Assembly (NCBI GenBank): GCA_021613375.1
Contig: CM038726.1
Coordinates: 9,990,253-10,054,252 of the forward strand
DNA: 64,000 bases
DNA from: Megaleporinus macrocephalus
Taxonomy: Eukaryota > Chordata > Actinopteri > Characiformes > Anostomidae
Direction: 5' to 3'
A program made the translations under genes and the position numbers. Every line of letters begins with the position of its first letter. Positions within the stretch are counted from its first letter, which is position 1. The notes beneath the pieces are model-generated. The model had not been told where the DNA came from. It worked only from the letters and a program-made list of their open reading frames with translations, and searched no databases. Positions 23,634 to 34,640 of the stretch are shown piece by piece.

Positions 23634-24210
23634 GGGTGTGTCTCAAATCCTACTGAGCTCCTACATAGGCAGCATTGTACTTCATAGTATGCGCTCCCGA
23701 CATGTAGGCTGTCCCAATTCTTACATACCTTAAACATGCTGTCTACTGAGAAACCTTATTTAAACTTTATTTAAGCATCGAACGCTTCCTCAGCCGCTAA
23801 GACAATCCCATGATGCAATACAGGCTAATCTACGAGCAGTGAAGTGTTTTTAAATAATTATTTATTTATTATTATTTATAGTTATTTTGATTCTCTCTGG
23901 TGTTTTAATGTGTTTCTGGTCATATAATCACACAAAACAGTATTTTATTATCAACTTATCAAAGCATTTATACTAGCAGACGTTTAAGCCTTGGGCTATT
24001 GGTTTGGATGCCAGCCGGTAGCTTAGCAACCAGCTAAACCACCGGTGGCGTGCTGCAGTGGGCGGGAACAAGCCGTGACGCAGTCTCTCTCTAACTAGAG
24101 CGTCTCAGTAATCTGTTTTATGAGGAGACATGAGGAGAGAACACTGCTACTTAAACAGCTGCCTACCTAGACAGCCTATTTAGACACTCACTAGGGTTTG
24201 AGACACACCC
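23634..24210 (+). mobile_element. terminal-inverted-repeat element (GGGTGTGTCTCAAA family)
   Basis: Perfect 14-bp inverted termini GGGTGTGTCTCAAA and TTTGAGACACACCC bound about 577 bp without coding capacity. Its word GACATGTAGGCTGTCCCAAT recurs in slightly altered form at 46287-46330, a fragment of the same family. No target duplication was resolved. Confidence 0.75.
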
Positions 24211-25037
24211 TATAATGTAAATGTTGGCAGCAATAAATGGAAGTCAATAGCCATTAATTAGTATTGTTGTAAATAGCCATATAGTTTAAGGCTCCGCAGG
24301 AACCTCCCAAGGAAATCTGCTCCAAGCCCAGGACCTGCAGTCAGCTGGACTTTAACAGGGTGTGTTTTGCTGCTTGACCATCTTCAGATCTCCTTAGATC
24401 ATGTCTGTACCACGGTATCTTCAAGAATAGAGCACATACTGTGAACGGTTACAACAGCAGTATAGAAAAATTACCCGTACTAACTGGTAGCTTCCAGAGA
24501 TGCAGTGCAATTCAAATGAACAAGGTTTTAGCCTTTACTGAATGGATAAGTATGTCAGTCTACTTACTTACATCTATACACCCAAGTTAACAAACATATC
24601 GTCACTGTTCTGTTGACTCCTGCTGGCAAAATTGCTGGTTTCTTGAAAAAGGAGGAGACTTTGTGAGGGACAATAAAGTTCAATGCGTTCAATCTTCTTC
24701 CAAGTGGGTCTCATTAAGTTCACAGGACGATGGTCTTACATAGTCAACCACAGTTAACCACACCTTCCTGTTCTCCCTTTGTCTAAACGACCCAGAAACC
24801 CACTACTTAAAGGACGACTGCCTCTATCTAGGTGTTGAGACCCAACCAAAGATTTACAGTCCCCCTTCCATCTAGGAGCCATGATGTCTCAGAGATATCC
24901 CTACAACTTCAACTGGCACTACGTAAGATAGGCTAGCCATTGGAGGTCGTTACATAACAAATGGATGAACCAACAGACACATGCAAAACGCAAATGACAC
25001 AATTAACAAATTAAGACGATAGGCAACAAAAGAAGAA

Positions 25038-25041
<4 letters not shown>

Positions 25042-25111
<70 letters not shown>
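25042..25111. repeat. (TA)n microsatellite
   Basis: About 35 TA dinucleotides, adjacent to an AAGTCAATGG-family repeat in reverse orientation (25165-25275). Confidence 0.96.
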
Positions 25112-25113
<2 letters not shown>

Positions 25114-26421
25114 AAAGAATGCATATGTCTGTTTTGGTTTATTTTTTGTGTACATAATTTGAAAAGAGAAGATGCTGTTTGGAGATTTCATGATTGGACC
25201 AATAGAAATGCTCCAAATTGCCTTAGAATAAAACTGCTTTTCCATTAACTTACATGGACAGTAATGAAAGATCTTTTCTTGTAAAGCTAGCAGCTTGGCG
25301 ATACCTAAGAAATGCTTTTTCATATGTAGGAACAATTGAAGGTCACATCTGAGTTGATTGTGTCAGCAGACCAAAAAAATAATTAATTTTTCCCAACATT
25401 CAACAACACCCGAAGCAAGCAAGTATGTTTTGGTGTCATTGGAGTAACTAGTGAGCTAACGTGAGGTAATGTCACCATTCATTAGTGCAGAGCTTCACTA
25501 ACACAATAATTCATAACGTTTTTTTCAACGAACATTTAAAATCAAAGTACATTTAGTTCAACAATAGCCGGAGCTGATGGGTTTTGGTGTCGGTGGAGTA
25601 ACGAAGGCTGTCTCTCGAGAGAAGCTAGTGAGCCAACACTGCTGCTAACTGGTACGTGGTCAGACGCTGATGAGGATCCGTCATCTTCCTGAACGATGAG
25701 CCAGAAAGATAGTTTGCCAGAGAAGCACGTCTTTACTGTAACTGTAGCCTATATAGAAAAAACAGCCGAGCCAAGCTCCCAGCTTCTCAGCCACGTCCTT
25801 AATAACCTTAACAGCACGCTCAGAGTCAAGGTGCTTCTTCCTTTAGTAGTAAAGTGTAAATGATAAGGGCTGGGGCGTGTGTTTAAAACGATATAGCGTC
25901 ACTGCCCTCACACTTCTCTGCGTCAGCTCCGTTTACATGGTTGCTAAGCAACACGTCCAGTAAAGGGCAGTTCAGAGTAAATCAAAAACTTTACTTCAAA
26001 AACTACTAAAAACGACTGTTTGTCTCCGCGGGGAAGATACTTCAGGGAATGTCTAATGAACCTCTCTTTAGAAAGTCCTGTCGTCTCTTCTTCGTCCTGT
26101 CCATGTGGAAGTGGTTGCGTCTTGCGCTGCCCCCACGATCTCCAGCCACACTGCACCAACCCGTCTGTAACCGCAAGCTTTCCGAAAACTAATGTATGTA
26201 CGAAATGAACGCAGAGTACGTCCAGTGTAGAACCTGAGACTGTTCTCGATACCGCGGGGGCTTTAAAAAACATGTAGCTGCTTCTCAAACGTCTCTCTGT
26301 CCAAATATATAGTCCACAAACTGTCCGAGTTCTAGTGTGTGAGGCGTGTAGGCTACGTGTCAGAGCATAGACTTTTAGTCTTTAACCATTTATAGGTAAT
26401 GAGCATTTGAGGTACCCTTTA

Positions 26422-26424
<3 letters not shown>

Positions 26425-26502
<78 letters not shown>

Positions 26503-26635
26503 TTACAAAAGTAACAAAGTAAAAAAAATCCTAACACAATCATATTAGAGTAATCAAAAAAATTCATCGACTAATCGAGAAAAAATAAAATCGTTAGATT
26601 AATCAATTATTAAATTAATCGTTAGGTGCAGCCCT
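26425..26635 (+). mobile_element. TA microsatellite plus hAT-like right end
   Basis: A TA run of about 77 bp is followed by TCATCGACTAATCGAGAAAA and the tip GTTAGGTGCAGCCCTA, a terminus type common among fish hAT miniature elements. The left terminus is absent, probably lost by TA expansion. Confidence 0.65.
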
Positions 26636-27874
26636 ACCCACGACTATTTGCGGTCGTCACCCAGTCAATAGTTTCATCCACTACATAACGTCATGCTAAT
26701 CAATGATTATGTAAACAAGGGTGCTGCTGATGGAATCTGAACCAAACCTTGGTTAGCTCCCGTGATATCAACGTTCTAGATACTCTAGTTCACATTAATC
26801 CGTGTTTATTCTAATACTTTTTTTAGACAAATGATTAAAAATCATTCAACATCGCTGCCCAAGACTTTAGCCCAGTACTGTACATACATACACACTAGCA
26901 GAACCCATATTCAGACCCTATACCAGCGAGAGTTGCTACTTTAATTCACTAAAGAAGTCAGATATCTGAACACACTGGTCTCTGTGTGTATCTTTAATGA
27001 GCAGTCTCACTGAAAACTCTTATTCTCTTAACCAAAACGATCTATTTCACCACTACTGAACGAGAAAACAATAAAGGAAGAGAGAGACGGGCCAGGCATG
27101 AAAGAGTCTTCCTATAAAGCCAGCTGTGTTGTATTATTCATCACAAAGAGGGTCAGCGAGCACGCATCACACAGCGTCTACAGCAAAACAACACACAACA
27201 CACACACACACACACATATATGTACACATACACAGGCAGCGCTGACAACACACTCCTTCAAACACTTCATACCCACGAGCATCACACACACACACACAGT
27301 CTGAAATTAACATCTAACAGAACGTCTTTGTAATCAGAGCAGACAGACAACGAACCTAACGCACTCGCACCAGTGCAGCGGACGAGCTACACACTAGAGC
27401 TGAGCAACTAATCCTAGCTTAAGATTTAGACCAGTGTTCATCTCAGTACCTTCTGCAGGTTTAGTCTGTGATACAAGCACTTCAGACCAGACCAATAAAA
27501 ACAGATCAAAATCAAGTGCAGACTTTTCTTCAGCACGTAAATGAAGACTGTATGAAATACGTGGTTGTAACTAACGGTAACCAACACTTCTTGTTTTAGC
27601 TGTAACTGAGATCATACTGCTCCACACCGGCACTCCACAGCACTGGCAGTCTCACCGTCCCAACCTCACCACAGCTCCACCGTCCTCACTGGGCACAATA
27701 CTGGGCGCAGACAATGTACAGTCCCTCCTCCTCTCCATTAAGTTCTTATCAAACGTCACTCCTTCACTCACCAAGAGCGCCTCCAGCACCAACGTTAACT
27801 CTGTTTTAAAGCTACTATTCATATTCAATTATTTTGTTAGCAGTCGTCATTATAATGCTTGCTTGCCAAGACCT

Positions 27875-28035
27875 GCAGCTACGATATAACCGTTGGACCG
27901 ATGGTCCCCTCTCACCTCCGGAGGTATTAAGTTAGGAGACGGGACAGGTCGGAGCTAGCTGCTACCTTCATACCATTCTGATGACGCCTCGTGTTACTTC
28001 TGGAATGCACTCAATCTTACATATTGCACCTTTAA
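27875..28035 (-). repeat. dispersed repeat (TAAAGGTGCAATATGTAAGA family), copy 1
   Basis: It ends at TCTTACATATTGCACCTTTA and carries ACGGGACAGGTCGGAGCTAG. The same family occurs in opposite orientation at 28977-29165. The family was not identified. Confidence 0.65.
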
Positions 28036-28347
28036 CCAAACGAACGTACACACTGCGCTCTCTCTGCGAACATTCGTAACATCAGTGCTATCTGCACCTG
28101 CCTCCATAATCAACACCTCCACAACTACCTGTCCAATAAACTCTCTGACCCTCACACAAACCCACCACTCAGTTCCACGTCTCTCTCAATCTCTCTCTCT
28201 CGTCTCCTTCCTTCTCCTCCCGTTTGGAGTGTCACTTGGATGTTTTCCTTTTTCAAGTGAAGTGACACTACTGTCATGAAGCGAGTAGAGAAACGAGCGG
28301 TAGAAACAGCCCTCCGAATACAGCAGCCCTTCATCTCGTACAGTCAG

Positions 28348-28350
<3 letters not shown>

Positions 28351-28392
<42 letters not shown>
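28351..28392. repeat. (GA)n microsatellite
   Basis: About 21 GA dinucleotides. Confidence 0.95.
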
Positions 28393-28395
<3 letters not shown>

Positions 28396-28976
28396 CTCAG
28401 GGGCTAGTCCTGTCAAACTGAGTAACGTTGACGAGCCAGCGATATTTACATCAGGTTATATTCTCCCAGGGCACTGGTGAAGAGACACACAGTCTAAAGA
28501 CAGAACTGACAAACACAAACACGGAGGCTTGTTTTTATTCTAAGTCACGACGTGCAGTCATAGTCACGTATACTTGTATATGTGTATATTCGGAAATATA
28601 TGCACATACATGACGCTCCTCCTCAACTCCAGCTTCAGCCTCAGGTTTGTTTTCCCATTTCCTGCTTCTCACCATCAAAATAAGGCCAAACACAGGCCTG
28701 GACTCTGGGGTGGTCAGTCGATTGCTCTGACTACATCAAGGGCATCGTTCAAACCCTTGTCTTGATGTTCTCAGCAGAGTGAGGGGGACGCTGTTTTGCT
28801 GGAGAACGACTTTATTAGTTTTCCAGAGCGCAAGGTCTTAAATCTGTTTTTAGTCATCAGCATTCACAAGGCTTTGAGTCATAAACAAATCACTGATTCT
28901 GATCAAACAAGGGTCTCCACTGCTTCTGCACTACGTTCACCAAACAGACCTCCAACACACAGTTAGACGCTGTTCA

Positions 28977-29165
28977 TTAAAGGTGCAATATGTAAGATTT
29001 GTACTTTAAAACATCCAAAAACAAACGCAGAATCAACAGACGGTGTTGTCGTGTACAGACATAACAGTTGACGTGTATGTATGATGCTCCACAGTGGTCC
29101 ACTGAAGTTGCTGCATGCTAATGAGCTAGCCTCGGCCCGGCCTGTCCCGTAACACCACTTTAAAA
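28977..29165 (+). repeat. dispersed repeat (TAAAGGTGCAATATGTAAGA family), copy 2
   Basis: It starts TAAAGGTGCAATATGTAAGA and continues to CGGGACAGG-type sequence near 29140 (in complement). It is oriented opposite to the copy at 27875. The two copies face away from each other about 0.9 kb apart. Confidence 0.65.
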
Positions 29166-29172
29166 TTAGAAC

Positions 29173-29853
29173 CTGGAACAGTTTCGAACTGTTTCGAACT
29201 TAGAAGTGTTTCAAACTGTTTCGAACTTAGAACAGTTTCAAACTGTTTCGAACTTAGAACGGTTTCAAACTGTTTCGAACTTAGAACGGTTTCAAACTGT
29301 TTCGAACTTAGAACGGTTTCAAACGGTTTCGAACTCAGAACAGTTTCAAACGGTTTCGAACTCAGAACAGTTTCAAACGGTTTCGAACTCAGAACAGTTT
29401 CAAACTGTTTCGAACTCAGAACAGTTTCAAACTGTTTCGAACTCAGAACAGTTTCAAACTGTTTCGAACTCAGAACAGTTTCAAACTGTTTCAAACTGAG
29501 AACGGTTTCAAACTGTTTCGAACTTAGAACGGTTTCAAACTGTTTCGAACTTAGAACAGTTTCAAACTGTTTCGAACTTAGAACGGTTTCAAACTGTTTC
29601 GAACTTAGAACAGTTTCAAACTGTTTCGAACTTAGAACAGTTTCAAACTGTTTCGACCTTAGAACGGTTTCAAACTGTTTCGAACTTAGAACGGTTTCAA
29701 ACTGTTTCGACCTTAGAACGGTTTCAAACTGTTTCGAACTTAGAACGGTTTCAAACTGTTTCGAACTTAGAACGGTTTCAAACTGTTTCGAACTTAGAAC
29801 GGTTTCAAACTGTTTCGAACTTAGAACAGTTTCAAACTGTTCCAAACTTAGAA
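29173..29853. repeat. 27-bp palindromic minisatellite, about 25 copies
   Basis: Units of 27 bp carry AACAGTTTCAAACTGTT, a perfect 8-1-8 palindrome, followed by TCGAACTTAG. Variants with AACGGTTT break one pair. The array could extrude cruciforms. Its 27-bp spacing leaves a long open frame (SSKQFETVL repeats), which is an artefact. Confidence 0.95.
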
Positions 29854-29855
29854 CT

Positions 29856-29965
29856 GCGCCCAGGAGGCAGGAAGGATTGGGTGTCTTGCTCAAGGGCACA
29901 TTAGTCCTGTTGGTTCAAGGAATCGAACTGGCGACCTTAGTCACTTCAGCTCACGACTGCCCTAA
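29856..29965 (-). mobile_element. tRNA-derived SINE fragment
   Basis: The words CTTGCTCAAGGGCACAT, AAGGAATCGAACTGGCGACC and CTCACGACTGCCC place this short fragment in the same SINE family as 32863-33340. Confidence 0.7.
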
Positions 29966-30063
29966 ACTTCTTACCTCAAGAGGCGATAGCGAGTCACTGT
30001 GGAGTCAAGTCTACCACCCTGTCCAACACACTGCAGAAACAGCACCACTGCTCCAGTTACATC

Positions 30064-31326
30064 ATCTACCTACCTATCTACCTACACACCTACCTACCTA
30101 TCTACCTACACACCTACCTATCTACACACCTACCTACCTATACACCTACCTACCTACACACCTACCTACCTATCTACCTACCTACAACCTATCTACCTAC
30201 CTATCTACCTACACACCTACCTACCTATCTACCTACACACCTACCTATCTACCTACCTACCTATACACCTACCTACCTACACACCTACCTACCTACCTAT
30301 CTACCTACAACCTATCTACCTACCTATCTACCTACACACCTACCTACCTATCTACCTACACACCTACCTATCTACCTACCTACCTACCTATACACCTACC
30401 TACCTATACACCTACCTACCTACCTACACACCTACCTACCTACACACCTACCTACCTACCTACACACCTACCTACCTACACACCTACCTACCTACCTATC
30501 TACCTACAACCTATCTACCTACCTATCTACCTACACACCTACCTATCTACCTACCTACCTATACACCTACCTACCTATACACCTACCTACCTACACACCT
30601 ATCTACCTACACACCTACCTACCTATACACCTACCTACCTACCTACACACCTACCTACCTACAACCTATCTACCTACACACCTACCTACCTATCTACCTA
30701 TACACCTACCTACCTATACACCTACCTACCTATCTACCTACACACCTACCTACCTACCTATCTACCTACAACCTATCTACCTACACACCTACCTACCTAT
30801 CTACCTACACACCTACCTACCTATACACCTACCTACCTATACACCTACCTACCTATACACCTACCTACCTATACACCTACCTACCTATCTACCTATACAC
30901 CTACCTACCTATCTACCTACACACCTACCTACCTACCTATCTACCTACAACCTATCTACCTACACACCTACCTACCTATCTACCTACACACCTATCTACC
31001 TACACACCTACCTACCTATACACCTACCTACCTACCTACACACCTACCTACCTACAACCTATCTACCTACACACCTACCTACCTATCTACCTACACACCT
31101 ACCTACCTATCTACCTATACACCTACCTACCTATCTACCTACACACCTACCTACCTACCTATCTACCTACAACCTATCTACCTACACACCTACCTACCTA
31201 TCTACCTACACACCTACCTACCTATACACCTACCTACCTATACACCTACCTACCTACCTACCTACAACCTATCTACCTACACACCTACCTACCTATCTAC
31301 CTACACACCTACCTATCTACTAACAA
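30064..31326. repeat. CCTA-type tetranucleotide array, about 1.26 kb
   Basis: It is built only of CCTA, CTAT, CTACACAC and CTACAACC words in mixed order. Longer blocks such as CCTACAACCTATCTACC recur every few hundred bp, so segmental duplications overlie the tetranucleotide. Open frames of about 500 codons (PTYLPTYTPT) are artefacts of a stop-free composition. Confidence 0.97.
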
Positions 31327-32862
31327 TCTCCTGGCCTGTGCAGTCGGGATTAGTCATGGTTTTCTAGTACTATCATTCTTAAGTCACCTGTTGATAAGCA
31401 TTTACCACAAATCCAACTTTATGAACTTTCACAAGCAAGTTCATGTCTTGGTAGGTGAGTTAGCTGCCGCGCTAGCTGTTACATGTGCTCCGTCACCCCA
31501 CTGTTAGCACACCTGCCAGTTAACTACATCATGTAGCTCTCTACTCACAAGTTCAAGTTCATAACCGTCTGACATTATCACCACCCGGGTGAGGTTATGG
31601 TTCATGAGCTTGTTATATGCACCACCAGTGGTCACCCATCTTCCACAACCTGGCACAAACCGCTAACATCCAGCGCGACAGCAGGCTGTATCATTACTGT
31701 TCTGAAACCGAACAGAAGCAAGTGCACGCACAAGCCGAGCGCCGACCCGGACTGACGACTGAGAGCGAGTGCTCTTAAATATGAAATGCTATCATGCATC
31801 ATGAAGGGGTGGCGAGTTATGGATGGGTTGCGGTCGCAGCGGTTCTGAAAAGCCACGGCCGGAGCACTTCATTCCCATTTGCACTTCACTTAACCCACCA
31901 GCTAGCTGCTAAACCCACTGCGGCCCTCCGGCAGCACACGCTCTCGCACTCGAGTAACACTCTCCGTCTGATTCACTACTGTACGCCCGGCTTACAGGAA
32001 ACGAGCAGCCCAACATCTGAAGTGAGTTCACGCTAGCCATCTCTCTGCAGACCAGAACCCAACCAACCCGTTTCCCAGCCTCGACCATGCATTTCTCTGA
32101 CCACTGCTGATGCATCGTCCAATGAGAAGACAGGAGCTGGAGCGTCAGCACCCACTAAGGCAGGGTTATCAGTTTCAGCCGCTATTACATCCTTTCAGAT
32201 CCATTTCTCAGCCAGACCACCGCTCTGACCTACATTATTTCTGGCTGAATGAAGGACCCTGCATGTCTGCCCGTGAACTCTTGTGGGTACTCAAGGTTCA
32301 AACTCAGTAGCGAATGCATTGTTGACGCAGAAAAACAAAACATTAGCTTTCACACTGAGACCTTCTAGCGACCGTGATTGGTTCTGATCAATACGTCAGA
32401 CGTTCTAGGACTGTGATGAGTTCTAATTAAGCCCCTGCGCCAGACCAAGAAGCAGCTCCTTTATAACACCTATGAACATACAGAGGATCCGACAGCCCAC
32501 TCGCATCTGCGTTTGTGCTTCACTGCAGTAGAAAAACAATCCAAACCCAGACGAGGGCACGGTCTCCGGACCACTGATACAGAAAGCATAAACACACTGA
32601 TCTGTCTTTGTTCAGAAGTAGATAAGAAGCTACAGATTCGGATTCTTCCTCCGCTTTCTTTCCTTTAGGGGGTATGTAGGTCTGCAAACACTATCTCCCT
32701 ATTTTCTCAGCCTCACTGGAAGACCATTCCTCGGTTACACAATCTCGTAACACAAGCCTCCACGACCTCTTGGGGGAAAGCTACTGTAGGCCATGTTGGA
32801 ACTACTGACCAATCAGAGAACAGCAGAGCAGATGAGCTGGCCATTCACAGCAGAGCACAGCA
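31327..32862. other. intronic unique sequence without recognised features
   Basis: Mixed-composition intron sequence. No exon, repeat family or RNA gene was recognised. Several 60-80 codon open frames here show no domain or conservation signal that I can judge. Confidence 0.6.
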
Positions 32863-33085
32863 GAATTTGACCACCCGTATTTAACCCTTCCACAAACATT
32901 CACACCAGTGAACATACACACTAGGTGAGCACACCAGCCCGGAGCGGCGGGCACCCTATCCACAGCATCCGGGGAGCGGTTGGGGGTGCCTTGCTCAAGG
33001 GCTCTTCAGTCGTGTCCTGTTGGTCCGGGGATTGAACCGACGACCCTCCGGTCACAAGCCCGGTCACTAACAAAGGGTCAATCCC
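32863..33085 (-). mobile_element. tRNA-derived SINE copy
   Basis: It contains TTTGACCACCCGTATTTAACCC, GCCTTGCTCAAGGGCTCTTC and GGGATTGAACCGACGACC. In complement these give a B-box-like GGTTCAATCCC head and the family's internal phrase. Confidence 0.75.
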
Positions 33086-33144
33086 AACGTACTTGGAAGA
33101 CTAAAGCCCAAAAACAAAACTCTATACACGACATTAAACCCAAG

Positions 33145-33340
33145 AACATACACACTAGGGGGCAGTGAGCACACTTGCCCGGGGTGATAGGCAGCCTTAT
33201 CCATGGTGCCCGGGGAGTAGTTGGGGGTTAGGTGTCTTGCTCATGGGCACTTCAGACATGTCCTGCTGGTCCCGGGGATCGAACCGGCGACCTTCCAGTC
33301 ACAAGATCCCTAACCTTCAGGCCACAACTGCCCCAAGTGA
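33145..33340 (-). mobile_element. tRNA-derived SINE copy, head complete
   Basis: In complement it begins GGGGCAGTTGTGGCCTGAAG (tRNA-like A-box region), then GGTTCGATCCCCGGGACC (B box), and ends near CCCCCTAGTGTG. It lies in the same orientation as, and close to, the copy at 32863. Confidence 0.8.
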
Positions 33341-33645
33341 GACCCAAGCTGCTTTTCACCCCAGTGGACATACCAAACCAAACGATCTGGAGCCTAAATA
33401 ACAGAAACTTTGAGACATTACCACCAAATGTACGTCAACATTAACGCCAAACCCCAATCAGAGGGCCAGACAAGGGCAGTCAATGAACATTCTGAAGCAT
33501 CCGCCACCGTTTTTCTCTTCCAACCATCCGTTCCTTAAATTTGCCTACAAGCCACCAGTAACCTTTGGGACGGTCACACCAACGAAAGTCCTGAACCTGT
33601 TGAAGGAGGTATTTCAGCCGAACACATGTCTTTTTCCTCTCTCAC

Positions 33646-33778
33646 CTGTAAACATGGCTTTAAAGTAGTCGCTGGATGACGCCATCATGGCTCGGTGGAC
33701 GGGAAACGCCTCGTCACCGTCGCCGGCAACTAACGTGACATCACAGAGCAGGCCCTCTATCCTCAACTGGTCAAAACC
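33646..33778 (-). CDS. klhl13: klhl13 coding exon 3: first half of BTB domain
   Basis: This 133-bp exon follows the acceptor CCTCTTCTAG and ends before GTGAGA. It begins in phase 0 after a glutamine codon and ends with one base of split glycine 92. It encodes residues 48-91: [19 protein letters not shown], then [20 protein letters not shown]. The [16 protein letters not shown] helix is the canonical BTB core. A GA run (33790-33820) lies just beyond the acceptor, giving a CU-rich tract in the transcript. Confidence 0.97.
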
Positions 33779-34139
33779 CTAGAAGAGGGCGAGAGAGAGC
33801 GAGAGAGAGAGAGAGAGAAAGGGTTATGATAAATTATTCATTACAGCCCAGCAATCAGCTTTTTAGACTTTTACAGGTAATAAACAAACACAGACAATTA
33901 AAAGTAAACAACAACTACAAAGCTGATGGAAATTCAACCAACAGAAGAAAGAAAGAAACAAAGAGAATTTTTATTTATTATTGAACAAAAGCTTTCACAA
34001 ATATGGCAAATAAACAACAAACGACAGACAAACGCGGGGCTGGCAGAAGCCGAGCCGACGGAAAACGAGGGAGAAGGCAAGCAAAACGAGAAGAAAGAGA
34101 GAGACAAGACTCTTAATGAGTGAAAGGAAAGCTAAAGGC

Positions 34140-34640
34140 GAACTTTCTTGGCCCGAGCAAACACGAGGGAGGAAGCGAGGCGCCGCTACAATTCCCTCAG
34201 CGGCCTACTCCTCATCACTGACTAAGAACCTGGACGTCCAGCGAGCGCGCTGAGTGAGTGTACGCTCCAGCGTCTGGCAGAGGAAGCTGATGAATAAAAG
34301 ATTTCACGACTAATTTATCGAGCGCCCGAGCAGGAGGAGGAGGAGGAGGAGGGGCGGGGGAGGGGTGGGCGACGGTCGTTCTGGTCGCGCTCAGGCCGCG
34401 CGCCTGTAACATCACACTTGTTTTCCTTCTCGTTTTGAAGCGGGCCAGATCGAAGAGGTGTGAAAGCAAGCGAGCGTCTGGGAAGGCCGCGTTAAAGAGC
34501 TAATGAAGGCGCTGGCCTTTAGCTGGGGGGCTGCTGGGGTCACTGGAGCACTCTCGGGACCGTGCATTACGGCGGAGCAGCGTATGAGGTTTCAAATAGG
34601 CTCAAGCACATCGAAGGGCTGGAGGACGATGTGGATGTGT
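34140..34640. other. GC-rich unique intronic block, possible regulatory element
   Basis: The block is clearly richer in GC and CpG than neighbouring intron sequence and free of recognised repeats, apart from a short AGG run near 34332. It contains GATTTCACGACTAATTTATC flanked by GC-rich arms. It could be a conserved non-coding element of klhl13, but conservation cannot be judged here. Confidence 0.3.

Larger units (their letters stand above)
23420..33645 (-). other. klhl13 intron (10.2 kb), repeat-filled
   Basis: The intron runs between the donor GTGAGA beside 33646 and the acceptor beside 23419. Unlisted stretches hold no visible gene: 24211-25040 is AT-rich unique; 25112-26420 is unique, with an AAGTCAATGG-family fragment in reverse at 25165-25275; 26640-27870 is unique with short CA runs near 27200 and 27290; 28036-28975 is unique; 31327-32860 is unique and GC-richer; 33341-33645 is unique. 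Confidence 0.9.

Noticed and set aside
29126..29899. 257-codon frame with QFETVLSSK repeats
   Set aside because: Product of the 27-bp palindromic minisatellite.
29877..31507. Open frames of 496 and 502 codons rich in PTYL
   Set aside because: Direct translation of the CCTA tetranucleotide array. Two frames are open in parallel, with no start context or domain.
33145..33340. tRNA gene
   Set aside because: Only A-box and B-box similarity is seen, with no cloverleaf that I can close. The same sequence recurs in several copies with a SINE body.
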